From positions 1 through 10,109 of the forward strand of contig JAIBBE010000245.1 in assembly GCA_019694835.1 (NCBI GenBank): a stretch of DNA of 10,109 nt, read 5' to 3'. The stretch is from Fimbriimonadaceae bacterium (GTDB lineage Bacteria; Armatimonadota; Fimbriimonadia; Fimbriimonadales; Fimbriimonadaceae). The notes under the pieces are model-generated. The model was given only the letters and a program-made list of their open reading frames with translations, was not told the origin of the DNA and did not search any database. Every line of letters starts with the position of its first letter. The stretch's first letter is position 1. The position numbers and the translations under genes are program-made. Below, in pieces: positions 1 through 6,885 of this stretch.

Positions 1-426
1 CAAGGGCGAAATTCGCTGTTCCTGGCTTCAGAGAAGTGGAAAGTGACTGGATTCTACCTATCGGGCGTAGCTGTGGAATCGGCGCGAAAAGCCGCGGCGG
101 AGCGTGGCCTTGACCTGGATCTCGCAGCCTCCGACCTGGATCAATACGATGTGGGTGAGGCGCGCTGGGACCTGATCACCTCGTTCTATATGCAGGACTG
201 GCACTACCGGTCGAAAACCGACACGTTCGCGCGGATTGCGAAGGCAATGCGGCCGGGCGGACTGTTCGTACTGGAGGGCTTCGGTCCTCCCCGTCTTCGC
301 CAGGAAGCGATTGAAAAGGCATTCACGGGCTGGCGCATCCTGCGAAGCGAAACGTTGGAGGCGGAGCCGGAATGGGGTCGAGGCCGCAAGCGGGTGATCA
401 TTCGCTTTGTCGCGGAGAAGCCCTGA
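1..426 (+). CDS. SAM-dependent methyltransferase, 5'-partial
   Basis: The frame is open from the first base, so the gene begins before the window. The visible 141 residues are the larger part of a class I SAM-dependent methyltransferase of the TehB-like small-molecule type. They start inside motif I (the usual GEGRN; here GRNSLFLA), followed by VTGFYLSGVAVESA, DLITSFYMQDWHY and the late strand MRPGGLFVLEGF. The substrate cannot be read from the sequence. One oddity: the second strand normally ends in an acidic residue that binds the SAM ribose (VTGxDLS). Here that place is Tyr, codon tac at 55-57, one base from gac. The frame is otherwise intact, so the protein may be made but impaired. The next gene begins 31 bp downstream on the same strand. 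Confidence 0.8.
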   Translation, partial: QGRNSLFLASEKWKVTGFYLSGVAVESARKAAAERGLDLDLAASDLDQYDVGEARWDLITSFYMQDWHYRSKTDTFARIAKAMRPGGLFVLEGFGPPRLRQEAIEKAFTGWRILRSETLEAEPEWGRGRKRVIIRFVAEKP

Positions 427-457
427 TGAAGCAGAGTCTCATTTGAGGAGGAGCGCC

Positions 458-1950
458 ATGGGGTTGCTGAGGATTCTAGCGATCGTTTTCAGCCTGCTGG
501 GTCGCCCAGGCTACGGGCAAGTCCCCCGGCCATTCACGCCGAACATCCCCACCGAACATCCCCACCACTTGGGTGGACAGCGAGATCGCCGATCTGGAGA
601 TCCCACTGGCCAGAGCCGAGTTCTCGCCCAAACACGTGAGCGCCGACTATTACTACCGCATCCGTGAGCGGCCGGTTTACAAGACGTATCCGATCTACGC
701 GCCCGGCAGGGAACCCGCCGGGTACTTCGAGTGGCTGCAGAAACAGGAGCCGGAGATTATCTTCGACGCCGCCAAACTGAAAACCGAGGCCGATTGGATA
801 GCCGCGGGCGAGCTGGTCTTCGAGAATCCCGACGGCGCGCTGCCTGTCACCGCGGACAGCCCCGTGCGCAATCCCGCCTACTACGAGAAGCTCGGCATTC
901 GTCTGACCAAGGAAGGCGTCAATCCGTATCAGCGCTATGTGATTCGGGAAAAGGGCAAGGTGGAGTTGCGGATCTTTGCTTGCGCCGACTGCCACACGCG
1001 GGTGTTGGACGATGGCAGGGTGGTCAAGGGTGCGCAGAGCAACTTTCCGCACATGAAGGCGCAAAACTTCGACATCGAAAAGCGCCGCGGGCAGATCGAA
1101 GCGAACATCAACAGACCTCGTCCGCGGCTTCCGTGGGCCGAGTTCCAGCGGGATCGGGCCACGTCGTTTGAAGAGTTGCTTGCGCTCATCGGGACTACGC
1201 CTCCGGGCGTATTCGGGCGGCACCGCGCCAACGGCGTCATACAGCTTCCCGATCTGATCGGCGTCAAGAACCGGAAGTATCTTGACCGCACGGGGCTGCA
1301 ACTGCATCGGGGCATTGCGGACCTGATGCGCTACGCCTCAATGAACCAGGACACGGATATGCTGAGTAGCTTCCGCGGCTATACCTGGACAGGACGTAAG
1401 GCCGAACCGCAGCCCGATGCGGCGACCTGGCGGAACCGCTTCAGTGACCCGCAGCTTTACGCGTTGGCGCTGTTTCTGTACTCGCTCCAACCGCCTGCAA
1501 ATCCGCACAAGTTCGATGGAGTGGCGCGGCGCGGGCAGAAGGTGTTCCAGCAACAGGGTTGGTCGGGCTGCCACACGCCACCGCTCTACACCAACAACAA
1601 GCTCACGCCCGTGGACGGCTTTACCGTACCCGAAACCCACAAGGCAAAGTACGATGTTATGTCCATTTCGGTCGGCACCGATCCCAAACTGGCGCTCGAC
1701 AGCCTGCGCGGCACTGGCTATTACAAGGTGCCTTCGCTGCGCGGTGTTTGGTATCGCGGGCCAACACCAGGGCTCGGTCATGACGCTCGAAGACTGGTTC
1801 GATCCGAAGCGCTTGCAAGACGACTATGTGCCGACGGGCTTCGTGGGCCCTGGTGTGAAAACGAGAGCGGTCAAAGGGCACGAGTTCGGATTACGGCTTT
1901 CCGCGGAAGACAAACGGGCGGCGTTGATTGCTTTCCTGAAAACACTTTAA
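458..1950 (+). pseudogene. Cytochrome c family protein, frameshifted twice
   Basis: ATG at 458 follows a strong Shine-Dalgarno (gaggagg, 445-451) and opens with a signal peptide (MGLLRILAIVFSLLG), as expected for a periplasmic cytochrome. A 13-bp tandem duplication (539-551 and 552-564) then shifts the frame. Removing one copy restores reading through PNIPTTWVDSEIADLEI. The body from about 565 to 1760 carries one full haem motif, CADCH (981-995). The second expected CxxCH reads WSGCH (1560-1574), so its first cysteine is lost. Near 1760-1766 the frame shifts again; the C-terminus (SVMTLEDWFDPKRL to FLKTL) ends at 1950. Repaired length would be close to 490 residues, resembling di-haem cytochrome c/peroxidase-type proteins. 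That family placement rests on haem motif spacing and is tentative. Three separate lesions make a functional product very unlikely. Confidence 0.8.
539..564 (+). repeat. 13-bp tandem duplication disrupting the cytochrome gene
   Basis: The unit ccgaacatcccca occurs twice back to back (539-551 and 552-564) and is followed by a further cc. Thirteen is not a multiple of three, so the duplication itself breaks the reading frame. Deleting one unit joins the signal peptide to the cytochrome body in one frame. The two copies are identical, so the event looks recent or is maintained by slippage. Confidence 0.9.
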
Positions 1951-1965
1951 GATCGGCAAACCTCT

Positions 1966-2661
1966 ATGAAAACATTGCTGCCTTTGCTATTCCTGCTGGG
2001 TGCAGGCACAGTCGCCGCGGAGCGCCTTCCGAAGGTGCGTTTGGTCTACACTGATCCAAACGGGACACCGTTCGATCTCTCCTGCCCGGGCTTTCTCAAA
2101 GAGCAAGTGGACCTGGGCAGACATAGACAGGACATCGCGGAGACCGTTCGCAGACTACCCGAGTTCCAGGCATGGTGGGACAAAGAAGGTAACCGATACC
2201 TTGCCACTGCCATGCGGGAAATTGGGCTGCCTTATCCGTACACCGAAGTGCAGGCCACCTTAACCGTATGTCCCGCCGTTACGCCCATGAGTGCCCCGCT
2301 GTTCATGAACGTGCGTCCGCACCTGAGTTCCGCGAAAAACCCACTGCCGGACTGGCAGTTCGCTTTTGTTGTTTTCCGCGAACTCATGCACACCTATATT
2401 CTGCCCGTGCGGCCTGTCTCAGAGCTTCGCAACAAGAAGTACGCGTCTGAGGCTCAGGCGACACTCGTCCACTTGCATGTGCCGGCACTTGAGAAGTTCG
2501 TCCTTACGACGCTTGGAGAAGCGGAAAAATTACGTGAACTGAATGAGCAATATCGAACGCGCTCTTCGGCAACCTACCGCCGGGCATGGGAGATCGTGAG
2601 CACAGAAGGGCATGATGCGTTCCTCAAGGAGTTCAAACTAGCCCGGCGGCAAGGCAAATGA
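1966..2661 (+). CDS. Secreted protein of unknown function with degenerate HExxH-like motif
   Basis: The frame is intact over 231 residues. The N-terminus (MKTLLPLLFLLGAGTVAAE) is a typical signal peptide with likely cleavage after about residue 18, so the product should be exported. I do not recognise the family. Around residues 131-145 the pattern FAFVVFRELMHTYI resembles the active-site helix of a zinc metalloprotease (HExxH), but the first position is Arg (codon cgc, 2377-2379), one transition from His. A later YASEAQATLVHLHV could supply a third ligand. Whether this was ever a protease is a guess. The gene starts 15 bp after the cytochrome remnant without a clear Shine-Dalgarno, and its TGA overlaps the ATG of the next gene (ATGA, 2658-2661), so translational coupling in an operon is likely. 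It is the only gene of this block with no frame lesion. Confidence 0.7.
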   Translation: MKTLLPLLFLLGAGTVAAERLPKVRLVYTDPNGTPFDLSCPGFLKEQVDLGRHRQDIAETVRRLPEFQAWWDKEGNRYLATAMREIGLPYPYTEVQATLTVCPAVTPMSAPLFMNVRPHLSSAKNPLPDWQFAFVVFRELMHTYILPVRPVSELRNKKYASEAQATLVHLHVPALEKFVLTTLGEAEKLRELNEQYRTRSSATYRRAWEIVSTEGHDAFLKEFKLARRQGK

Positions 2662-3967
2662 GAGTACAGAATTGGACGGAAAGGATCGTAAGGAATTGCG
2701 CGATTGCGAGCCTTCTCGCGGTCGCCGCGCAGTGCCAGACTCTCGCTGGCTCCGGAGGCGTGAACCAGCCGCGGCAACAACAGAAGCCGTACGTTGTTCT
2801 GGTCTCGTTTGATGGACTCCGCGCGGACTTTCTCGACCGTTTCGAAGCGCCGAACTTCCATCGAGTGATGCGGCAGGGCACACGCGCCAAGTCGCTCATT
2901 CCGGTGTTCCCTTCGCTAACTTTTCCGGCTCATTACTCCATCGCCTCGGGGATGTACACGGACCGGCACGGCATCGTTGGGATGACCTTCTTCGACCCGT
3001 CGCGCGGTGAGACGTTCTCCCCTCAGGATGCTAGCGTTCGGGATGGGAGCTGGTTTCGCGGGGAACCCATCTGGGTGAGGGCGGAGAAGCAAGGCATGGT
3101 GTCGGGATCGTGTCTTTGGTTCGGCAGTGAGGCTGCCATCCAGGGAATTCGGCCGACGTTCTGGAAGAAGTTCGATGCCAGTCTCTCCAATGATGCCCGC
3201 GTAGACACGGTCATGGAATGGCTGCGGCTGCCTGCCGAAAGGCGGCCCCACCTGGTGACGCTTTACTTCGGTGACGTGGATGGCGCCGGTCACCGTTTTG
3301 GGCCCGATGCACCCGAAGTGGAGGCCGCGATGCTACGAGTGGATCAGGCGCTCGGTCGCCTGCTCGATGGGATTGCGTCATTGCCGTTTGCTGACAACGT
3401 GATCGTTGTACTGGTGTCCTATCATGGAATGGCCAAGGTGACAAAAGAGCTTACCGTGCCGATGGAAAGCCTGACCAGCGTGGAGGGCCTGAGAACTTAC
3501 GGCGCGGGAAGTCAGATGAATGTGTGGGTGGATGGAGGCCAGGCTCGAGCGAGGGTGGTGCGAGACGAGATCAACGCGAAGATCAACCACGGCCGGGCGT
3601 ACACCCGGGAGGAGATCCCAGCCTCGCTGCACTATCGCTCCGATCCACGTATCGGAGACGTGGTGATTGTCATGGAGGAGCCTTGGCGCGTCCTGCCGCC
3701 CAAGGGTGGGACTCGCGATATGACCACGTTGGGCGGCTGGCACGGCTGGAACCCGGCGTCTCCTACGATGCACGGCATCTTTGTCGCGATGGGCCGGGCA
3801 TCCGGAAGAATGCTGAGATTCCAAGCTTCGAGAGCGTTCACATCTATCCGTTCGTGGCGGAATTGCTGGGACTTGAACCAGCGCCCGACATCGACGGTCG
3901 CAGGGACTGGCTGCGCCGATCGCTGTCGAACGGCCCGGCTGGCAAGGCAGGTCCTCTGGCCTTTTGA
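2658..3967 (+). pseudogene. Ectonucleotide pyrophosphatase/phosphodiesterase (alkaline phosphatase superfamily), frameshifted
   Basis: The N-terminus is hydrophobic (CAIASLLAVAAQC) and suggests export, possibly lipidation. Type I phosphodiesterase/nucleotide pyrophosphatase landmarks follow in order: SFDGLRADF (metal Asp52), PSLTFPAHYS (nucleophile Thr88), DVDGAGHRFGP (Asp208, His212) and GGWHGWNP (metal His). Two defects are visible. The conserved DHG that supplies two metal ligands reads YHG at residues 255-257 (codon tat, 3420-3422, one base from gat). A single-base loss in the G run at 3791-3793 shifts the frame: homologous sequence continues as GPGIRKNAEIPSFESVHIYPFVAELLGLEP in the next frame to the TGA at 3965-3967. 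Repaired length is about 436 residues, normal for bacterial members. Unrepaired, the frame runs on to 4091 with an unrelated tail. It overlaps the preceding gene by 4 bp. Probably not functional. Confidence 0.85.
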
Positions 3968-5044
3968 ATGTCGAAGCTGGCGCTCCGTTGGAAGATGCGA
4001 ATGCCGCTATGCTGGGCGTTTTCTGCCGTATGGCATCGTCGGTATTCGCGAAATGGGCGGAGACTTGGCGGACGTTGTGCTGCGCTGGTGAGAAGAGATC
4101 CGGATTGGTCAGCGCGAGGGGCCGCGAATCCTAACTAACCGCCGATGGGAAACTTGACTCCGCCCCCTCAACATGGCCAGGGTCACTCGCAGTGACAACA
4201 CCAGGTAGGCGCGCGATGCGGTCCGGCAGGTGAAGGCCGCCGGCGTGGACTTCATTAAGGTGAACTTTAATGATGGCTGGCCCGACGTGCTCAAGGCTGC
4301 AACCGATGAGGCGCACGGACTGGGTTTGCGCGCGTTGGGTCACTGGGCGGCGAACCTACCGATTCAGCGAGTTGTTGAACTCGGGCAGGACGGCGTGGAG
4401 CATGCGGAAGACCGAACCGAGTCTGAACGACTGTACAGGCGGATGGCAGCAAAGGGCGTATGGTTCACGCCGACGCTTGCCATCGAGCGTCACCTGGGTC
4501 TGGAACTCGGGACGCGAGATTTCAGCAGTGATCCTCGACAGAAGTACATTGTTCCGGCAATCTGGGGCAGTTGGAATCCCCAACTGGGACGGCGCAGACC
4601 GGTGGAGCCTCGGCGGCGCGAACTGTTTGCCGAGCGAGTGCGGCGCGGTGAACAGACGACGCTTGCGGCCTATCGTGCCGGGGGCCCAATGCTCGCCGGC
4701 TCCGATTGCGGCGCCAATAACTCCTACATGTTCTGCGGGTGGTCCATCCATGAGGAGTTACAGGCACTTGTGAAGGCTGTTCTTGCACCGGCTGAGGTGT
4801 TACGCATGGTAACGGTCAACGTGGCGCGGTGGCGGGCGGCAGCAGGCCGCGAGGGCAGCGTCTAGCGGGGAAAGGTAGCCGACCTTGTCCTTCGTCGCGC
4901 GAACCCGCTGTCGGACATCCGGGCACCCGGGAGATCGAGGCCTTAGTGCGCGAAGGCCGGTATCATTCACGGAACGACCTGGATCCGATGCTGCGAAGGG
5001 TGCAGGAGAGTGCCGCTGCCGCGCGGGAACAGCGGCTGCAGTGA
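3967..5044 (+). pseudogene. Amidohydrolase (imidazolonepropionase-like), N-terminally truncated and multiply interrupted
   Basis: Recognisable amidohydrolase sequence starts directly after the phosphodiesterase gene (PLEDANAAMLGVF, then LPYGIVGIREMGGDLAD, with a 1-bp shift near 4020). It continues through EGPRILTN, VKAAGVDFIKVNF, LGLRALGHWAANLP, DGVEHAED, the metal-site segment MLAGSDCGANNS and VTVNVAR. In one frame there are stops at 4089 (tga), 4155 (tga), 4206 (tag) and 4863 (tag). After a further 1-bp shift near 4923 the C-terminus (REIEALVREGRYHSRNDLD) runs to the TGA at 5042-5044. The N-terminal part carrying the HxH metal ligands is absent. The longest open piece is 4209-4862. In this family the enzyme is a metal-dependent hydrolase of cyclic amides or peptides, often secreted; substrate unknown. 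With this many lesions it is certainly dead. Confidence 0.85.
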
Positions 5045-5416
5045 GCGGCGTTCGCTTATGGTGAATCCCGCAAAGGCGGCCGGCACACAAAGGCTCACCC
5101 CTGGCGAGAGCCTGCTACGGGCACCGCCTCAGCGCGCCACTGGCGGAAGTGGCCGCGAGGCGTGCAGGGTCTCTTCCTTCCCCGGTAAGCGATGCGCTCA
5201 CGCCCGTGCCAGTGCCTTCGCTGACCGGCAATCGTAACCACCGGTTAACTCTGTTTGCTTGCATGAATGCTATGTTCGACTATCAGCCAGCCCGAACGAC
5301 TGGACGTCTCTCAAACAAGTGGTTCCAGTTCAGTGGCTTGCGGTGCGCTAAGCGTTGCTTTATTCCGTTAAGGGGATTTCAGGATAGAAGCAAATCAGGC
5401 TAAGCTGTTGAAAATA
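5045..5416. other. Gene-free stretch left of the tRNA fragment
   Basis: The 372 bases between the amidohydrolase remnant and the tRNA fragment contain only short frames with no recognisable domain, no convincing ribosome binding site and no strong hairpin with a T run. The first half is GC-rich and could be the residue of another decayed gene. The second half, from about 5240, is more AT-rich. I see no integrase gene or integrase remnant here. Confidence 0.5.
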
Positions 5417-5461
5417 TGGAGCGGGAGACGGGACTCGAACCCGCGACGTTCAGCTTGGGAA
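5417..5461 (-). tRNA. tRNA-Gly(CCC) 3' half: attachment-site remnant
   Basis: Read on the - strand, this 45-base piece begins with the anticodon loop TTCCCAA (anticodon CCC, Gly). It continues with the 3' anticodon strand GCTGA, a variable loop, a complete T-arm (GCGGG, loop TTCGAGT, CCCGT), the 3' acceptor strand CTCCCGC, discriminator T and an encoded CCA. The 5' half (acceptor 5' strand, D-arm, 5' anticodon strand) is missing: upstream of the loop the bases no longer match a tRNA. Loss exactly at the anticodon loop is what site-specific integration by a tyrosine recombinase leaves at one end, where the element brings its own 3' half and displaces the original. The orientation puts the original chromosome to the left and the inserted element to the right. 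Confidence 0.85.
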
Positions 5462-5669
5462 CACGAATGCCGATTGAAAATAAAAGACTTGTGCGTCTAT
5501 GGCGTTCATCCTGACAAATGAAGGCCATTCAGTTTCAGCAACTTGCAGGCGAGCCCAGCTTAACGCAGTAATCGCAGTAACGAGCCGGGAGCTGTTCTAA
5601 GGTCTGAAAATCGAACTCCTCACCTAGCCCGCGAGGCCGACCAGAGCTTCGCAGAAAGGTGAATTTCGA

Positions 5670-6419
5670 ATGCCTTGCAGCATGCCAATTTTTGACCGTG
5701 ATGGCATCTCGCTCTATCACGACGATTGCCGGAACGTCCTTCCGCGTTTCGCCGCCGAAACCTTCGACATGGTGATCACCGATCCGCCTTACCTCGTTTC
5801 CTACGCCGGACGTTGGGGAAGCGATTGGGGAATCATCGAAGGTGATTCCGATCCGTCGTGGGTCCACCCGGTGTTCATGGAGATCTCGCGAGTGCTGAAG
5901 CCAGACTCGCTGTGTTTGTCCTTCTACGGCTGGCCGCACACGGATATATTCTTCTCCGCCTGGAGAGCCGCTGGGCTTCGCCCGGTGAGTTCGCTCGTGT
6001 TCATCAAGCAACGGTTCGGGCTTGGGCGCTTCACTCGCTCACAGCATGAGCTTGCATTCCTACTTGCGAAGGGAAGCCCGAAGCGACCGGCACGAGCTGA
6101 GACCGACATCCTTGAATGGCAGCATCCACGTCCGCAAGTTCATCCCAACGAAAAGCCCTTCAATGCAATCTGCCGCATCGTCGGGATGTACACCTCGGAG
6201 GATTCGCTGATTCTCGATCCCTTTGCCGGGAGCGGAACGACCCTCGCCGCGGCTCGCAAACTCGGACGCCGCGCGGTTGGAATCGAGATCGACGAACGAC
6301 ACTGCGAGAACGCAGCCTTGAAGCTGGCGCAACCGATGCTTCCGCTGACGGAATCCGCAATTGAGCACCAATTGTTCCTGATGGACATGATCGGGCCGGA
6401 CCTGCTCGAAGCGGACTGA
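5670..6419 (+). CDS. Beta-class DNA methyltransferase (N6-adenine or N4-cytosine), orphan
   Basis: The ATG at 5670 is preceded by a good Shine-Dalgarno (aaaggtga, 5655-5662, 7 bp spacing); a second in-frame ATG at 5682 (MPIFDRDG) is the alternative start. The 249-residue protein has the catalytic motif DPPYLVSY (residues about 38-45) before the SAM-binding motif DPFAGSGTT (about 188-196). This order defines the beta class of the N6_N4_Mtase family. Between them, VHPNEKPF matches the conserved motif preceding motif I, and AVGIEIDERHCENA follows it. The region from about residue 75 to 150 is short and should hold target recognition. DPPY fits adenine-N6 as well as some cytosine-N4 enzymes, so the modified base is not settled. 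No restriction endonuclease lies beside it, so it probably protects the element or regulates it rather than forming a classical restriction-modification pair. Confidence 0.9.
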   Translation: MPCSMPIFDRDGISLYHDDCRNVLPRFAAETFDMVITDPPYLVSYAGRWGSDWGIIEGDSDPSWVHPVFMEISRVLKPDSLCLSFYGWPHTDIFFSAWRAAGLRPVSSLVFIKQRFGLGRFTRSQHELAFLLAKGSPKRPARAETDILEWQHPRPQVHPNEKPFNAICRIVGMYTSEDSLILDPFAGSGTTLAAARKLGRRAVGIEIDERHCENAALKLAQPMLPLTESAIEHQLFLMDMIGPDLLEAD

Positions 6420-6423
6420 GAGC

Positions 6424-6522
6424 ATGGCTCTTGTAATTCCCGTTGGCCGAATCGAGGCAACCTCCCCTCGTTACATTCATCCAGCCGTCCATGAATGGAG
6501 AGGCAAATTGTGCGGGCAATAG
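6424..6522 (+). CDS. Possible 32-residue small ORF after the methyltransferase
   Basis: ATG at 6424, four bases after the methyltransferase stop, opens a frame reading MALVIPVGRIEATS and ending in GKLCGQ at the TAG 6520-6522. Its composition is protein-like and the tight spacing would allow translational coupling. There is no clear ribosome binding site of its own and no family I recognise. It may be chance. Confidence 0.25.
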   Translation: MALVIPVGRIEATSPRYIHPAVHEWRGKLCGQ

Positions 6523-6542
6523 CCGAACTAGAATCTCTGTTC

Positions 6543-6602
6543 AGCCCGAAATACCGGGCTACGCTTCAGAGCTGTTCGTCATAACAACCATATGCGGTTG
6601 TT
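6543..6602 (+). terminator. Two small hairpins downstream of the methyltransferase, possible terminator
   Basis: Two perfect stems follow each other: AGCCCG/CGGGCT (6543-6548 with 6555-6560, loop 6 bases) and AACAACC/GGTTGTT (6583-6589 with 6596-6602, loop 6 bases). The second is followed by ttgttggg, a weak T-rich tail. They lie 120-180 bases after the methyltransferase stop and could end its transcript, but neither is a canonical Rho-independent terminator. Confidence 0.3.
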
Positions 6603-6885
6603 TTGTTGGGTGTGGGTGGTTCTCCTTCCGGTCAGTGCCTCTGCGCGCTCTCTCGTTCGTCCGTAGAAGTCGTTCTTTCACGTTCTCGCCGGACTGCGGC
6701 GAATCGGTTGATGCGTAGAAGACCCGTTAGTCTTCGATCGAATGAAGTGGATTGGATCGGAGGCAACGGTGATGCAATAGGTTATTTCGAGGTTCTCCAA
6801 GTTTCACAGTAGAGCGTCTGGCGGGCCACATCACAAAACTCCGTTTTCTGATGTGGCCCGCTGGAATTCTAGACTGGAGAAAAAG
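6580..6885 (+). promoter_or_regulatory. Module 1 leader region (non-coding)
   Basis: No convincing gene lies here. The stretch shares short blocks, in the same order, with the leader of the second module: cataacaac (6580-6588; 7619-7627), ggtggttc (6615-6622; 7650-7657), a tccttcc block, and ggaggcaacggtgatg (6759-6774; with one extra g at 7771-7787). It also contains a small perfect hairpin, GAAGAC/GTCTTC (6718-6723 with 6730-6735), and the long hairpin at 6821-6861. The shared blocks suggest the two leaders descend from a common sequence that drives or bounds the downstream gene. This was matched by eye, not by a scored alignment. Confidence 0.4.
6821..6861. promoter_or_regulatory. 41-bp hairpin immediately upstream of gene 6886
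   Basis: A perfect 13-bp inverted repeat (gcgggccacatca at 6821-6833; its complement at 6849-6861) encloses a nested AAAAC/GTTTT stem (6835-6839 with 6843-6847) around a three-base loop, interrupted only by a C-C mismatch. The whole forms an 18-bp stem. It ends 14 bases before the Shine-Dalgarno of the next gene. There is no T run, so a Rho-independent terminator is unlikely. An operator, a leader RNA structure or a recombination or replication site are the alternatives. Confidence 0.7.

Noticed and set aside
534..1307. Long - strand frame opposite the cytochrome gene
   Set aside because: It is the antisense shadow of GC-rich coding sequence; the + strand frame has the haem motif and cytochrome-like sequence.
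4089..4208. In-frame TGA/TAG codons considered as programmed recoding (selenocysteine or readthrough)
   Set aside because: Several different stops occur together with frameshifts and a missing N-terminus; none lies at a site where such recoding is known in amidohydrolases, so pseudogene decay explains it.
5474..5501. Possible promoter TTGAAA ... TCTATG ahead of the methyltransferase
   Set aside because: The -10 match is poor and the distance to the start codon is long; not strong enough to list as a feature.
5535..6011. - strand frame of 158 codons over the start of the methyltransferase
   Set aside because: It is antisense to the DPPY-containing frame, which has a proper Shine-Dalgarno and family motifs.
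6580..6660. Leader blocks considered as integron attC sites (cataacaac ... ggttgtt)
   Set aside because: The expected core boxes RYYYAAC and GTTRRRY in paired arrangement are not present, and no integrase is visible. Resemblance is limited to general A/C- and G/T-rich character.
6443..6812. Open frames of 91 and 69 codons in the module 1 leader
   Set aside because: They are serine/arginine/cysteine-rich, lack ribosome binding sites and overlap each other and the hairpins; composition is that of non-coding DNA.
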